A stretch of 64,000 bases of DNA from Carya illinoinensis (lineage: Eukaryota; Streptophyta; Magnoliopsida; Fagales; Juglandaceae), in contig NC_056752.1 of assembly GCF_018687715.1 (NCBI RefSeq), positions 43,994,501 through 44,058,500 on the forward strand. Direction: 5' to 3'. Position numbers and translations under genes: made by a program. Shown here one piece after another: positions 1-12,650 of the stretch (its first letter is position 1; each line of letters begins with the position of its first letter). The notes beneath the pieces are model-generated. The model was given only the letters and a program-made list of their open reading frames with translations. It made no database searches and was not told where the DNA came from.

Positions 1-49
1 GTAGTTTACATGCCAAATGTAAGAAGTATGAAGTTAAAACTATTTTCTA

Positions 50-693
50 CTATGCAAGGAAACCTAGAAATTCTCCATTCTTCTTGGCCAGTCGAATCAG
101 ACCCTGTCTTTGCTTTTGATCTGCTCCAATTGACTTGCAGAATTCAGTAATCACCTGAAATTATATCGTGGAAATCAAAAAAAAGAAATTAGTATATCAT
201 TGAAATTATGCATAGTAGTAGTCTGCAGAGCCTCGAAATGCCCAAAAAAAAAAAAAAATCGAGAGAGAGAGAGAGAGAGTGGCACTTTTAGCTTGCTAAG
301 TGCACAGGTTTGGTGAATACACAAGCTTCAGGCAGAAACTGTAAAGAGTTTCTGTTTTTTGTTCATCCATTCGTGAATAGAATTGAAATATATATATTTA
401 TTAAAGAGAGGTACCTGTGAGTGCAAAGCAATAGCCTTTCCTCTAATCTGATTGAAGCGTTTCTTGCCAATGATGTTACGAGTAACAACAACAATCGGCG
501 CAAAGAGACCCTTTCCTTCATTGACGTTCTTCATCATGGGTCGCGCTCTCACCGGCTTTCCAACTCGAACATGGTTTGGTACTGACCTGGCTAACATGGC
601 ATAATCTTCACCAGCCATTGAAGTTCCCCAGCTTCCATGGAAGGAGGAGCACAAGCTTCCCTTGAACCCAGTTGCAGATATCGAAGTAGCCAT
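50..693 (-). CDS. PGR5: PROTON GRADIENT REGULATION 5, chloroplast thylakoid protein of cyclic electron flow
   Basis: Two exons on the minus strand: 693-415 and 154-50. The join gives 127 aa, against about 133 aa as I recall for Arabidopsis PGR5. Exon 1 ends CAG|GTACC and exon 2 follows a TTTCAG acceptor, so HSQ continues directly into VITEF. The start is the ATG at 693; the in-frame codon two upstream is TTG. Residues 1 to about 50 are Ser/Arg-rich and look like a chloroplast transit peptide. The core NEGKGLFAPIVVVTRN, the GKKRFNQ segment and the tail ending GEFLGFLA match the family. PGR5 supports antimycin-sensitive cyclic electron flow around photosystem I, usually together with PGRL1 (family knowledge). 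The reading frame is intact, so the gene is probably functional. The 3' end lies close to the window edge. Confidence 0.95.
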
Positions 694-1870
694 CGGCAAA
701 CAAAAGCAAACAACGGCAGATTTCTAAGGCTAAGATGTTTTTTGATGGGGTTTATGTACTTGTGAGGGAGGGGATATCATGGTGTAATCTTGAGAGCCTC
801 TGGTTTTTATTGGATGTAATGTAAGAGAGAGGCCAAGAGACATTACCAGCCACACATACAGGTAGCTTGGAATTTAGCTTCGGATTTTCTACAACACAAA
901 AGTATGATTTGCATATTGGTACTTACGTATGGTCCCCATTTAATTGGGGATCTGAATCTAGAATTTTGGAGGTTCTTTCTGTCGGTCCAGCCCCCTTCAG
1001 CGAACCTTTTACAAGCCGTTCGATATCAGCACCTAGGAAGCAAGTCGAATCTTTAATTTGTTGTTGATAAAGAAAAGGTTAAACGCAAATTTGATAACAC
1101 TTGGACGATGCAAAATGAAGGAGGACTTCGTGATCTTGACATTGACCGTGGCAATGAGGTAGGTTTTTCAATCTAAGTTTCATTTTACATTCCCAGTCCC
1201 TACCATCTGCCATGTGAAGAACATGGGCAACTTTTAACATGGAAGTTTCAAACTTTGGTGAATGTGACATAGGAAGATTCTGATAATATGTTCAATTTTG
1301 GTTCTTATGGACGGTGTTTGCTGCTAGTAAGATGTGTCGATGCAGAACAAAAATGTTGGTCTAATAGGCTTTTTCCTTCCCATTTTGTTTTAATTACTTG
1401 GCCTGCCACTTGTAATTAAAAGCATTTTTTATTTTTTTCGAAGGGTTTATTTCCTCTTTCTGAACTCCACAGGTGACAAATATATAATTTCTCTTGTTGT
1501 AAACCCCACCACTTCATTTGTAAACTTGGTCTTATTCATATATCATTTACCTAAAAATGAAAAAAATAAAAAAAGGATGATCGATGTTGCTCTACATTGA
1601 TATTATTTGTTATTTTTTGAAGTCTGCTTGTCGAACTCTAATATTTATAGATTTGCAGGAGAATGGATGCTTCAAAGACAAAGTAAGCATTGCAGTGCAG
1701 AAGAAGCGAAGAACATAAAAAGTTTTAGGAACGCAGGTTGCTTTGTATTGATGATGTGAAGCATTTAAATTGTGGGACTCAATGGAGTTGTAGAAGTCCA
1801 TATATGGCTCTGATTCAATGTCCCAACTGCATGCAATCATACACTGGGACATACAAACTTTTGGAAAACT
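694..1870. other. Spacer: PGR5 upstream region and ARPC2B 3' flank
   Basis: Both flanking genes are on the minus strand, so this stretch should hold the ARPC2B 3' UTR (from 1870 downward) and the PGR5 promoter and 5' UTR (above 693). Small open frames occur on both strands but none resembles a known protein. I see no repeat structure and no convincing TATA box. Confidence 0.5.
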
Positions 1871-4800
1871 TTAATCTAATTTGGTATATCCCATTGAAGA
1901 AGAAAACTTTGGGAATCTCAACCATCGTCGACGAAAACGCCCGAATCCATGGATTTTGATTCTGAAACGGATTCTCTTGATCTTCCTGCTTAAGACGCCA
2001 TGTCTTCGTTTGAGGATTTTAGAATTCGATAAGCTGACCAGTTTTCTCATATAATTACACCCTACATCTGCATCAAATCCAACATCAACAGATATGCCAA
2101 CATTGAAAAAATATAATTTGTTTAGTTCCACCATCTCTCTGCATCGAAACAAGCATAAACAAATATGTAAAAAATTATTAGAACATATCATTATTTTTGT
2201 TCCTGAATGGCATTGGATGAATTGGTGGATTGAGTTAAGTTCGTGTCTCAACTTCTACATCACACAGAACTTAAGACAAATCCACTGTCTGAGGAAAAGA
2301 TAATTAAGGGTGGTGCTGTTGCTTCTTCCCGAGTCTTTCTTAATTATAATATGTCTGTTGAAAGCATACCTTTATCTTTTCCAAATTTTTCTTCTTCTTC
2401 TTCTTCTTCTAATTCTTCTTCTGAGCTTACCTTCTGCAGGACCTGCGAGTCAGATGGAGAGAACCATTATCACTTTCTTCATGGTTCTAGTTTATCTTTT
2501 GTGAAGTCTGACAGTGTTTTGATTGGAATGCTTTATTTTTGCAACATTGAGCGATTGATTTGAGTCGCAAATTACCTTCATGAAAGGGAATCAGATGAAA
2601 AAAAATAGTTTTTTTCCCAATTTTTTTAATAGTTATTGCTACTGTGGAGTGTAATTTATTTGATGCAACTTGGGTTACCTTAACCAAACTTTCCAAACGC
2701 TTTCTCATCCTGCGTTGAACAAAACCTCTGGTGCACTATTTTAAGAACCTTGTCAGCCAAAGATGTAAGAGAATGCTTAAAAAAAATAAGAACAATCAGA
2801 AGAGAGAGGAAAAAAAAAAAGAAAAAGAAAAAGGGCCCAATGGGGAAAGAATCTTTCCCAATAGGGAAAAAATCTTACTTTTACGTGGGATTTAACGTAG
2901 GCATAGAAGTTCAATAGACTCCATACAGTCTTATCTAGTCTTTCGCCCTCAACATGGCGTGAATAAATATCTGAAAAAAAATATGCATAAATGTCTTAGA
3001 TTGAGCTTACTCGAGCTTTATCTGGTATATGGAAAATTAAATAGATGAAATTAGATGGTGTATCCAAAACAACGAAGAAGTCTGATATGACATTCTCTTT
3101 ATTGGTTGGCAATGAAAGATTTAGATCAAGGATTTGATGTTGTGGTTGATGGTCAAAATGTGGTTGATTATCAATCTTTCCATTGCAATGTGATTAAAGA
3201 TAAAGAATAATAGGATACCAAAAGAAACAAATCCTCCATTGGTGCTCAAATCTTCAAAAGTTTCTCCTCTCAGTTCTGGAGGAGGAATGGGTGACCAGAT
3301 GCAAGGAGGTGCTTTAGCCCATTCTTGAGAGCTTCCCACATCCATAAGTTCCTAGAGAAAACGAATAGAAGAAAAACCAAGAAGTAAGAAGAAATCCGCC
3401 ATTTTGAGAAATAGCTCAAGAATGGTTAGGTGATTCAAATATTGAGAATATATTCAGCCACAAACCTGAAAGAAGGCTGTCGCAATAATGACATCCGAAT
3501 TTTCTTTGAAACGCATTGGAAATACTGCTATGATTTTTTGTGGCTGTAAAACATATGAATTCCCTTCCACTTAGAAAATCCAGAATAGCAGGAGCAAGTA
3601 GAGTAAGATTTGAAATTGTTCGAACTTTTCAATTTGGGCTTGAATTTGAAATGTTGGTTTTGGACGAGCTTTTTATATGCCAAATTACTAGATGATTGTT
3701 TCTGCAGCTACCTCGCAGGTCTCTGGCAAGTGGCAGCCAATGTTCTTATGGGCATGTAGGCAAGGGTACATAAAATTGGTACATATGTAGCATGTGGCAG
3801 AGTAGAAAATTTTTTAAAGCTATATCTAGAATCCACTTGCTTTGAATGTATGTGGGAATTACCTGTCTGATGACAAAGAACGGCTCTCTTGGGTGATAGA
3901 CTAGTTTGATAGGTTTGTGCATCCCATGAAGTGTAACCTGGGAATTGACATTCTGCAACATTTCTTTCAGCTGAGAACTTATTATTACTGCTTGCACTGC
4001 AGAGATCTGCGTTATTACCTGTACAGAGTCTGGAACAATAAAACCCATAATTCATGTTTTGCTGATTCATCCATTATTAATTTACTTTTGAATAACCAAT
4101 GACTTGTGTAAGGGAAATGATTTTGCTGATTCGTGCCTATGTTCTTGTGATTTAAAAAAAAAAAAATTCTTGTGTTTTTCTTCCCCAGAAGGAAATCATG
4201 TTATAATACATTTGAACGTTATTTATGATCCAAGTATTAACTTTTTCTTCCATAAATGATGCTTTACCTAGATTCTTTTACTTTTTTTTTTTTTTTTGGC
4301 ACGATTAGCAGGAGATTATGTCAGTTTCCTTCAACTAGCTTCATATTTCTGGATACTTGGATTTGTCTACCCAATCCTGAAATAGCTAGGATGGCAAGAT
4401 AGCAAGCATACTAATCAATGATGTTTGTATTCGAGCTTTAATTTGTCTACTCATGCACAGGGAGGAATATTCTTTCTTTCCTATGTGTCTTAGATGTTTC
4501 AAGATGTTTACTCCCTCAACTCAGATTGACTAGCCAGTTTTTAATCTTCAATTTTAAGTTCATCTGAATACCTAATAACCCACTCCATTGTATCTTTTCT
4601 GTAATCTAGTCAAATGCTACCGTATTGGGGTTAAGTCAAGTAAGGGAAACTAAATGAATACAAACTTCTATTTTACAAAGTCCCAACCATTTTGGGTGAA
4701 GAGAGTATAAGATATCATTTATTTCCATTCTTGGCAACCAAGACTCTGCAAATGCATATTAACCTCCATTTATGGTGCCATAGAAGTTGTTGCTGTTTCA

Positions 4801-7140
4801 AGAGAAGAGCAGCTTTAAGATGTAAATCCTACCATAAGATCTCAGTTCAAGTAATTATTTATATATCCATCTCTGAAATGATGTGAAGGATTGCCAAACC
4901 TTTGTCACGTGGAATTTTACTGAAGTTGAGTCTTAGAGTAAGATGGTATCCTTCTTTTGCTGGTTCAACAATATCAACAGCATTAGAACCAACTCCCTTT
5001 ATCATCTCTATAGTGGCATGCGAGAGCCTATCTGATAGCAGGGCACCTTGGGACAGTAGTGGGGTGGATATTGACAAGTAAGTGTGATGTGGGTCTGATG
5101 CTGAAGACTGTTAGACATTGGAGTGGTATCATCATCAATTCAGCATAATTCTTGAATGATTAGTGAAAACCAGACACATAATTGCAAGCTGAGAACAAAA
5201 ACGCGAATACGCAAAAATTAAATCCCAACTCTTTCTCAGATCTGTAATTTGTAGTGCTTGCTTCACGATCATGATATGATCATATACACCTCAATATCAG
5301 AATAATATGCAGTCTGCATAAATGTATAATGCAGAATAGAACAGTCCCGGGTTCTGAAATACAATTCGTGATGAAATGCTTTTTCGATGCAATTCATGAG
5401 AATGCATTTTACTGAATTAGGTGAAAGAAACATAAAAATGGATGTTGGATAGACAGTGACTAAAAGATATTAAGGCTTTTGTATGATGAAGAGTGCCGAG
5501 GGTTTTACCTGGATGTGATATTGGACGGATCCAAATTCATACAAATGATGATCAATCTCCATGGGCTTTTCAGCTCTGTCATGAAAGGAAAAACGTTGAT
5601 CATCAGAGTGGTCATGCTTTCTTTTCTTCTATTTTTTTGAAAAGTACAGTGTTTATAATTTTGTAGTAAATATTTATATAACTTATGTTTGCTCCATTTA
5701 TGTCCTGAGAATACCAAAGAAAAGCTTAAAGTCTAAAACTTCCGAGACAACTACATTCCTTGTTTCTCAGACTTCGGAGTTTTATCGTCCCGTTTTCTCC
5801 AACTAAACTGCGCACTTGCATTTACAATAACATCAATCTTACCAATCCATTACGAAGTTTAGCTATACGATTTCAAGGTTTGATTTGATGTTATAACCCC
5901 AACGTAGCATTTCAGAGCTATAATGGGTGATTCTTCAGCCTGTTTCAGTGATGCGTCACTCCCTTCATGGGATGGAATTTTGTTGTTTGCCAGTAGGCCA
6001 AGAAATATTTTCTGTACTGTCATGTTGCTCAGAGCTTCGATGATCAACTGAACCCAGAGATCACTGGTCCTCCTAAGGACATGTAGGCATGTTTTCCTTT
6101 TCCTTGCCATTTTGAGTTTGAAAACAAGAAATGTTGAAGACAAGCGACAGGTTCATGCCTGCTTGGTGGAAGATGTAGCTATCAACTGACAACTATTATG
6201 ATAATGGAACTATACTGCTTCTTCCCACCCACTGATTCAGATGGGAGGATATTCCGTTGCTTGTCCACCTGGAAACCACATATTTTTGTCTGCCAAAGTT
6301 CGTCTGAACAGTATAATTACCTCAGGCCCCCGCACAATGAGGGGCAATGATCTATTGTATAAAATAACATTTTCGTGAAAATAGTTCATTTGCTGCATCT
6401 TTTCCTACAGGAGATCTGAATGTAGATTATGCTTTCTAAACTTGCTGATGATTTAAAGCCGAATGCCATGAATGCCATTTTTGTGGTTAGCAACCAAATG
6501 AAGAAAACAGCACGAATGTCATGTCCAATATTACTGGACTTTATGCCACCGATTCCTAATAAAATAAGGCAAGAAAGTTGAATATTCAAGGTTAAAGGTA
6601 TGAATATCAGCTTTTATTCCAATGCCTTGACATGTTAGAAAGTTGAATTGCTTGTTTATCTAAGGCATTAAGCAGGATGGACTTTACATGTTGCATGCGT
6701 GCGCATCATGACAATGGACAGCAAATTGGCCGACGCATGCTTCCTCATTTTCGCTAGTTATTGTCACGATCATGCGTGCAGAGCTTTCTATAACTTGGCA
6801 TCAAAATGGGCACAAATTTGGAATTACGAGCCTTTTTTTTTTTTCCTTTTCAAACTCTGTATTCTCAGTACCCAGTAGTGATCAAGGAATAATTTTCTCA
6901 GCACAACGACTGATGACACAATAAGTATACTCACTGAGGACCATATGTATAATAAGGCACTAACTAAGAGCTACACTAAATACCAACTCTATTTTTTCCC
7001 AGATTTTTTGACTGGAAATAGGACCACAAAAGCAATATGGCAAATGGTTATTAGTGACTTATCAATAGATAAATTTCTTACCGGTAGAGTTTGAGCAGGA
7101 TATCCTTCAGTGCCGGAGACGCTCTTTCAAAACATGCCAT
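1871..7140 (-). CDS. ARPC2B: Actin-related protein 2/3 complex subunit 2B (p34-Arc/ARPC2 family)
   Basis: Ten exons join without a frame error: 7140-7082, 5575-5509, 5107-4900, 4029-3863, 3543-3466, 3351-3219, 2970-2879, 2735-2679, 2442-2370 and 2067-1871. The protein is 376 aa, close to the roughly 370 aa I recall for Arabidopsis ARPC2B and longer than ARPC2A. Recognisable blocks are MACFERASPALK at the start, AEKPMEIDHHLYEFG, EGYHLTLRLNFSKIP, KPIKLVYHPREPFFVIRQ, AVFPMRFKENSDVI, SRHVEGERLDKTVWSLL and RGFVQRRMRKRLESLVK. ARPC2 is a structural core subunit that, with ARPC4, docks the Arp2/3 complex on the mother actin filament; in plants the complex shapes trichomes and pavement cells. Every junction is GT-AG. 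Intron 1 is 1.5 kb. Exon 9 encodes an acidic run (L then seven E) from a GAA repeat. The C-terminus is very basic (KRIRFRIKIHG, RFRRRWLRF). Confidence 0.93.
2389..2423. repeat. TTC/GAA trinucleotide repeat inside ARPC2B exon 9
   Basis: The plus strand reads repeated TTC, interrupted once by TAA. On the coding (minus) strand this is a GAA run encoding glutamates at about residues 280-290 of ARPC2B. Unit changes would alter length without breaking the frame. Confidence 0.75.
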
Positions 7141-8654
7141 CCTCCGAAATGCCCAACTCTCTAACTCTCTCCACACAAATGGGTGTAAGTGGAAGTGAAC
7201 TGAGAAGCTGTAGCTATTTTTGGAGGTTGTTGAACTTTGAGTAGAATATAAGTTCAATGTTGCAATCATGTTTAGCAACATTTGAAGCAAGTAGTAGTTT
7301 TCCCACCATCTTTCTCTCAGCTTACTTTTTATCATTCACTTGGGTAAAAAGCACGCCAGCCGCCAGGCAGATAGCCTGCACATATGTTATATCCCCTTCT
7401 TGACACGTTTTTGTTTTTCATTCCCATTGTAAAGACCGATCTTTGCTTGAGCTTTGCATTCAATCCAAGTTGATTAGCTCAATTAATGTGACACTTCCTT
7501 TGTCGTTTTCGTTTTTTGTTTCTTTTCTCATCATGATCTCCAAACACATCCCAGAAAGCACTTCATTTTCTAGGTAAAATAATATGAAATCTTAAAATAA
7601 GAGAGACACAACAGAGGAGGTGATATCCCAACAATCATCTGGCAATATTCACTTATGTAATGTTGTATGCATATGTTTGTTTTGGCACAAGATGTCAAGA
7701 TCTGTATAAAAGAGAAACCGGAGTATGGAATAATCTTTGTTTGCTGGTCTTGTTTTACAACGTTTTTTTTTTTTTTTCTCACTCCTTTGCTGAATATTTT
7801 GGATTATTGAAGTAGACTTGAAGTAAAGCCAGCTGGTGCAAAGGGTCTTCAAGTGACAATACGTCTCCTACTCCTAACATTGAAAGGGACTGCGCCAAGC
7901 AGAAGATCAATTCCAGCACTTGCTTATTAATAAAAGGCTTCCCTCTGAATATAAAATGAAGAATTCTAATTTTATTATCTGAATAAAAGATGCAGTATGT
8001 AATTAATTAAGGCAATTTGTCAGATTTTCATGGAAGTCGTGGTGGCAGGGGTATAGTTTCTGGGTTCTGATTTGACGTTAAAATTTCAAGGTTTGACATT
8101 GACACTTCTTTCAACTGATCTTATCTGTAAACAGTTCTTAACTATTTACATGCTTTTGAAAATGCATTTTTCAGGTAATGGAGTCTCATCCCATTTTGCA
8201 ACACTTTTTCCCGACACTCTCCGGACAATGCAGTGAGCTTATGGCTCACGTCAGATTCTTTATTCACTAACAAGTAAAATATTACATGATATCAATTAAA
8301 AAATACCTTTAACTGATAAATTAAATTCAAATAAAATTCCAGCCGACCAATGAATCCTTATCCATTTTTGTACTTTACAGAGTGTTGGGCCCCAACGAGT
8401 TCTGACAGAACCCATCTGCCTAAGAAAAATCTAAGATAAATGTTGAAATATATATATTTATATATACATAAAGAGAGAGGAATTCGTGGAGCTAATTGAA
8501 TGATAAAAATAATTTTTATTTAGATGTTAAAATGAGTTTAATTAAAAATAATAATATTTTATAAATTTTATAAATTTATTTTTTTAAATTGAGATAAATT
8601 TAAAATTTAAAATTTAAATTTATGAAATAGATTAAAATTACTTTAATTTTTTTA
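7141..8654. other. ARPC2B upstream region
   Basis: This spacer lies between the ARPC2B start codon and the 3' end of a minus-strand LINE. It should hold the ARPC2B 5' UTR and promoter. From about 8430 it becomes very AT-rich, with TATATA and TTTAAA runs. I see no gene and no convincing terminal repeats. Confidence 0.45.
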
Positions 8655-9329
8655 TTTTTTTAAAGTAGAATATCTCCACTTTATTAAGAAGGCTCATTTA
8701 TGATAAAAAAAATACTGTAAACAGAATATTACCAAACTCAAAATAAAAAATCAACTAAAGAAAATAAAGAAATCAAAATCTCAAAGTTGGAAGCCAATCT
8801 TGTCAAGTCGAATCATGCCCCTCGTGCCATGAGATAATAACTCATAATTGCCATCCTAGTGACCCTAGATTCTCCTTATCGAGCAAAGAAATCCACAACT
8901 TAATTGTCCTCATGGAAGATGTGTGAAACAGAGAAAGTCATGCCTTCAAAATACCTCAGGCAACTCTTTCCAGTAATCCCAAATATACCATACATTGCAT
9001 GCACGCGAGGACATGCACTAAACAATTAAAGAAGAGTCACACCCTATCTCCATCTGAGGAAACCCAAACTCTTTATAAACAACCACTCCTTTGATGAGAG
9101 CCCTCAATTCGGTTGCCCTATTCGTTCCATAACCTAAGTTCTTTGAGAAGGTTGCCTTAACATTCCCAAAATGATTCCTAATCACATCACCACCCCCACA
9201 AGGGCCTGGGTTTCCCTACAACTTCCATTCACGTTTAATTTCACACATCTTGTTACTGGCTTACACTAAACCATCGAAAGAGGATGGCTAGAAGACCTCT
9301 GATTTATAGGCAAGTTTAGAAATTAGAGA

Positions 9330-9334
9330 AGTTC
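9330..9334. repeat. Target-site duplication AGTTC, left copy
   Basis: AGTTC directly precedes TGTAACAGCCC, and the same five bases follow the element end GGGGGCGTCACA at 13301-13305. Confidence 0.9.
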
Positions 9335-9976
9335 TGTAACAGCCCGCTAGAAATTCAATTGTGGAATTTCTTTTGACCTTAAGAACCTCGTGAAAATTCC
9401 GTAAGTTTACACGAATCGACTAATCGCATAGGTTTTAGCCTGTCAACATAGTTAGTGTTATTACTCACTATGGTGCCAGAAATGCGATTTTAATTATTTG
9501 AGATAGTTAGAAGTGTCAGAATATATTATAGTCTACACCACTAGGCTTAATTGAATATTTAGGATTTTTCAGTACTAAGTTTATTACGTTTATTTTTGGA
9601 GTAAATAGTAATCTCGGTAAACGTACTAAATGCAGTGTTTTCAAAATCACAGTGTGAAATGTCCAAATTAGGTTAGCGAAATTTTATTTGGATACTTGGC
9701 AAGATCTTAACCACACATAATGAATAGTATTAGATACTTAGCACAAAGAGAAACCATTAGATGGAATTGTGAAGGAAATCAAGATGTGAGATCATGACAC
9801 CTAAGCAAAATACACATTTGGAAAATATCTTAAGAACATAGATTTAAAATACACATGGAAAGATTTTAACCACCTTACTCTTCCAAGTCTACTCCACATT
9901 TAGAAAATATTTTGAACTAATTTCGTGGATATTATTGGGTAAAAATATCTTGAGTTGATTTTTGTAGATATTATTA

Positions 9977-10073
9977 GGTAAGAGAGTCCTACATTCCACT
10001 CTCACTCCGGTAAGAGAGTCCTACACTTAACTCTCACTTCGGGTAAGAGAGTCCTACACTTAACTCTCACTCC
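9977..10073. repeat. Three tandem copies of a 32-bp unit inside the solo LTR
   Basis: Each unit starts GGTAAGAGAGTCCTACA and ends in CTCTCACTCC or a one-base variant. Copies begin at 9977, 10009 and about 10042. It lies well upstream of the hairpin array and could be part of the LTR promoter or enhancer region (inference). Confidence 0.85.
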
Positions 10074-12010
10074 AGCCTCATCTCTTCCATATCTTATCCA
10101 CAAGTATCTCCAGCCACCCCTCCCCACGAAATTATCTTCATTTATGCTTTCCATTGAAAGAATACCAAACACTCTCTCTCGGACAGCTTTTAGGAGTTCT
10201 TTTGCACACCCATTTCGAAGCTTTTGTAAGTATTTTATCATAAAGTCTCCTTCATATAAGTTGTTCCTCTTTGAGTCTAGTTTCCGTAGATGTATTTTTC
10301 GTATCATTCCATGGTCATTTAGTCGGTCAAAAGTATTTTTAACCATAGAAAGGTCATTCTGGGCGTGAATCTGGAGAGTATGTTATAGTTTGGAGTTTTT
10401 GACCAAGCTAATGGATAGATATTGGTCCGAAATTTTTATGGAGTATTGTTAACATGTATATATGAGTATTGGTTGAGGATTTTTTCATGATTAAAGGTTT
10501 TGATGAAAGATTTTCTTAGATTTAGAAACTTAGAAACTGGAAGAGGAAAAACAGTTTCTGTTTTGAGAAAGTTTAACTCTTTGGTGGTCTAAACCTATTC
10601 TAATGACTTTGATAATTTTATTGGAGGATCCTAAACGTCTTATATACATGTTATATTATTATTTTGAAAATATTTGATGTTAGTTTCAAAGATATGAAAT
10701 TTTATGCAAAGAGATATTCAGATAAGCCAAAGTGTGGATATTCTTGGCTAAATTTATGTTTTGATTAATTTTTAACCATGTGATCTTGAATTAGAAGCTT
10801 GTATATGTTTTAGGACATCTTTTTAAACCATGTAATGGTTTGGTTTGAAGATCATATATTTATAAGTCATAGATCAAGAGATTTATCAAAACTAGTTGAG
10901 GAAAAAGTTTCTGTTTTTGGACTAAGTGTAAAACCAAAAACTCCAAATTTTATTTTGTGATTTTGGTGACTTTAGTTTGATGATTTAAAGCATGATTGAT
11001 GTTAGGATGATATTATGAATATGTTAGAAGTAAGATTTGATTTTTGAAATTCTTGGAGATGTTTTGATTTAAGGTCAAAACTTGTGATTCAAGTGCTTGG
11101 ATCTTTTTACAAAAAAGTTTGGTGTTGATTATTAGCTTTTTCTAAATGGATGTTTTAAGTATGGTTTTGAACTTAGGATTGGAAGATGTTTGTTGCAAAA
11201 TTTTGGTTTAAGCATGAGTTTTGAAGTTGGAAGGAATTGCAACAAAAATCAAGGGAAATGGCCTATGGATGTTTCGGCCATAGTGTGTTTTCCATAGTTG
11301 TGTTTTGTTTTAAATTTTTCTGAGTTGATATTTAAGTTTAGAACAAAATTTACATGAGGAATGTAAATTTTGGAAACTTTTGGAATTAGTATACAAAATC
11401 CTTAAGTTATGGGTAAAACGGTCATTTTCCAACATGTAGAGAGTAAAATGAAAATTTTACTCTTTAAGTTAGTATTTTCCATATTTCAAATTATTAGTGA
11501 TTTAGTTCTAACTTTTAGAATTACTAATTACAGTTCCTCGTGATCGCACTTGAAGTTTTATAAGAAACGCGGAGATTGAGGTAAGTTAGCTTTTAACTTA
11601 CTAGCAGTCTACTGTGTATGTGTGCTAAGTAAAAGAACTACAGTGTATGTATGTATGTTATCATATGTGTCATGCCATGTCAAGTTATCATGTAATTGTC
11701 TATTATACAGAATTTATTCTGTCATCAATTTTTATCTGTTACATAATATATTCTGTTATATATTACTGTACATTACAAGTACGTCATGCTAAGTATGTCA
11801 TCCATTACATGTAAGTCAAGTCATGTAATATTCACTGTTGCAAGTATGTCATGTTAAATATGTTGTCTATTATATGTTATGCCATGTTACGAAATGTTTC
11901 TATCTCAAGTTGGTCATGTATTCTAAGTTATGTTCAAGTCACGTTATGTTATGTCAGGACTTCAATCCTTTCGTATTCCAGTCACATTTCATCTTGAGTA
12001 CATTATGATG

Positions 12011-12650
12011 TGTAGAATACATGGGGCCACAACAACTGTGGAGTATGTATTTTTAATGTTAAGTCAAGTTTGTGTAGAATACATGGGGCCACAACAACTG
12101 TGGAGTATGTATTTAACTACAATTGTGATGCGTAAAATACATGGGGCCACAACAACTGTGGAGCATGTATTTTTCATGTTAAGTCAAGTTTGTGTAGAAT
12201 ACATGGGGCCACAACAACTGTGGAGTATGTATTTAACTACAATTGTGATGCGTAAAATACATGGGGCCACAACAACTGTGGAGTATGTATTTTTCATGTT
12301 AAGTCAAGTTTGTGTAGAATACATGGGGCCACAACAACTGTGGAGTATGTATTTTTAATGTTAAGTCAAGTTTGTGTAGAATACATGAGGCCACAACAAC
12401 TGTGGAGTATGTATTTAACTACAATTGTGATGCGTAAAATACATGGGGCCACAACAACTGTGGAGTATGTATTTTTCATGTTAAGTCAAGTTTGTGTAGA
12501 ATACATGGGGCCACAACAACTGTGGAGTATGTATTTTTAATGTTAAGTCAAGTTTGTGTAGAATACATGGGGCCACAACAACTGTGGAGTATGTATTTAC
12601 AAGTAGAATACATGGGGCCACAACAATTGTGGAGTATGTATTTTTCATGT
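12011..12650. repeat. Eleven-copy ~60-bp minisatellite with a hairpin in each unit
   Basis: The block ATACATGGGGCCACA, a short ACAAC loop, then TGTGGAGTATGTAT recurs 11 times at roughly 60-bp spacing (last spacing shorter). Each block is an inverted repeat: ATACAT pairs with ATGTAT and CCACA with TGTGG. Two linker types alternate for most of the array, one containing TTAAGTCAAGTTTGTG and one containing AACTACAATTGTGATGC, so the higher-order unit is about 120 bp. One copy carries ATGAGG for ATGGGG, another ACAATTGTGG. The reading frames across it are products of the repetition. Confidence 0.93.

Noticed and set aside
5859..6143. 94-codon minus-strand frame as an ARPC2B exon
   Set aside because: It lies in intron 1; exons 1 (7082) and 2 (5575) already join in phase to give the family sequence LYRAEKP.
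11930..12540. Open frames of 76 and 142 codons with repeated HGATTTVEYVF
   Set aside because: They are translations of the hairpin minisatellite inside a solo LTR; the periodic frame follows from the repeat length and no protein family fits.
12011..12650. CRISPR-like array of regularly spaced repeats
   Set aside because: The spacers alternate between two repeated linker sequences and are not unique, and the host is a plant nuclear genome.
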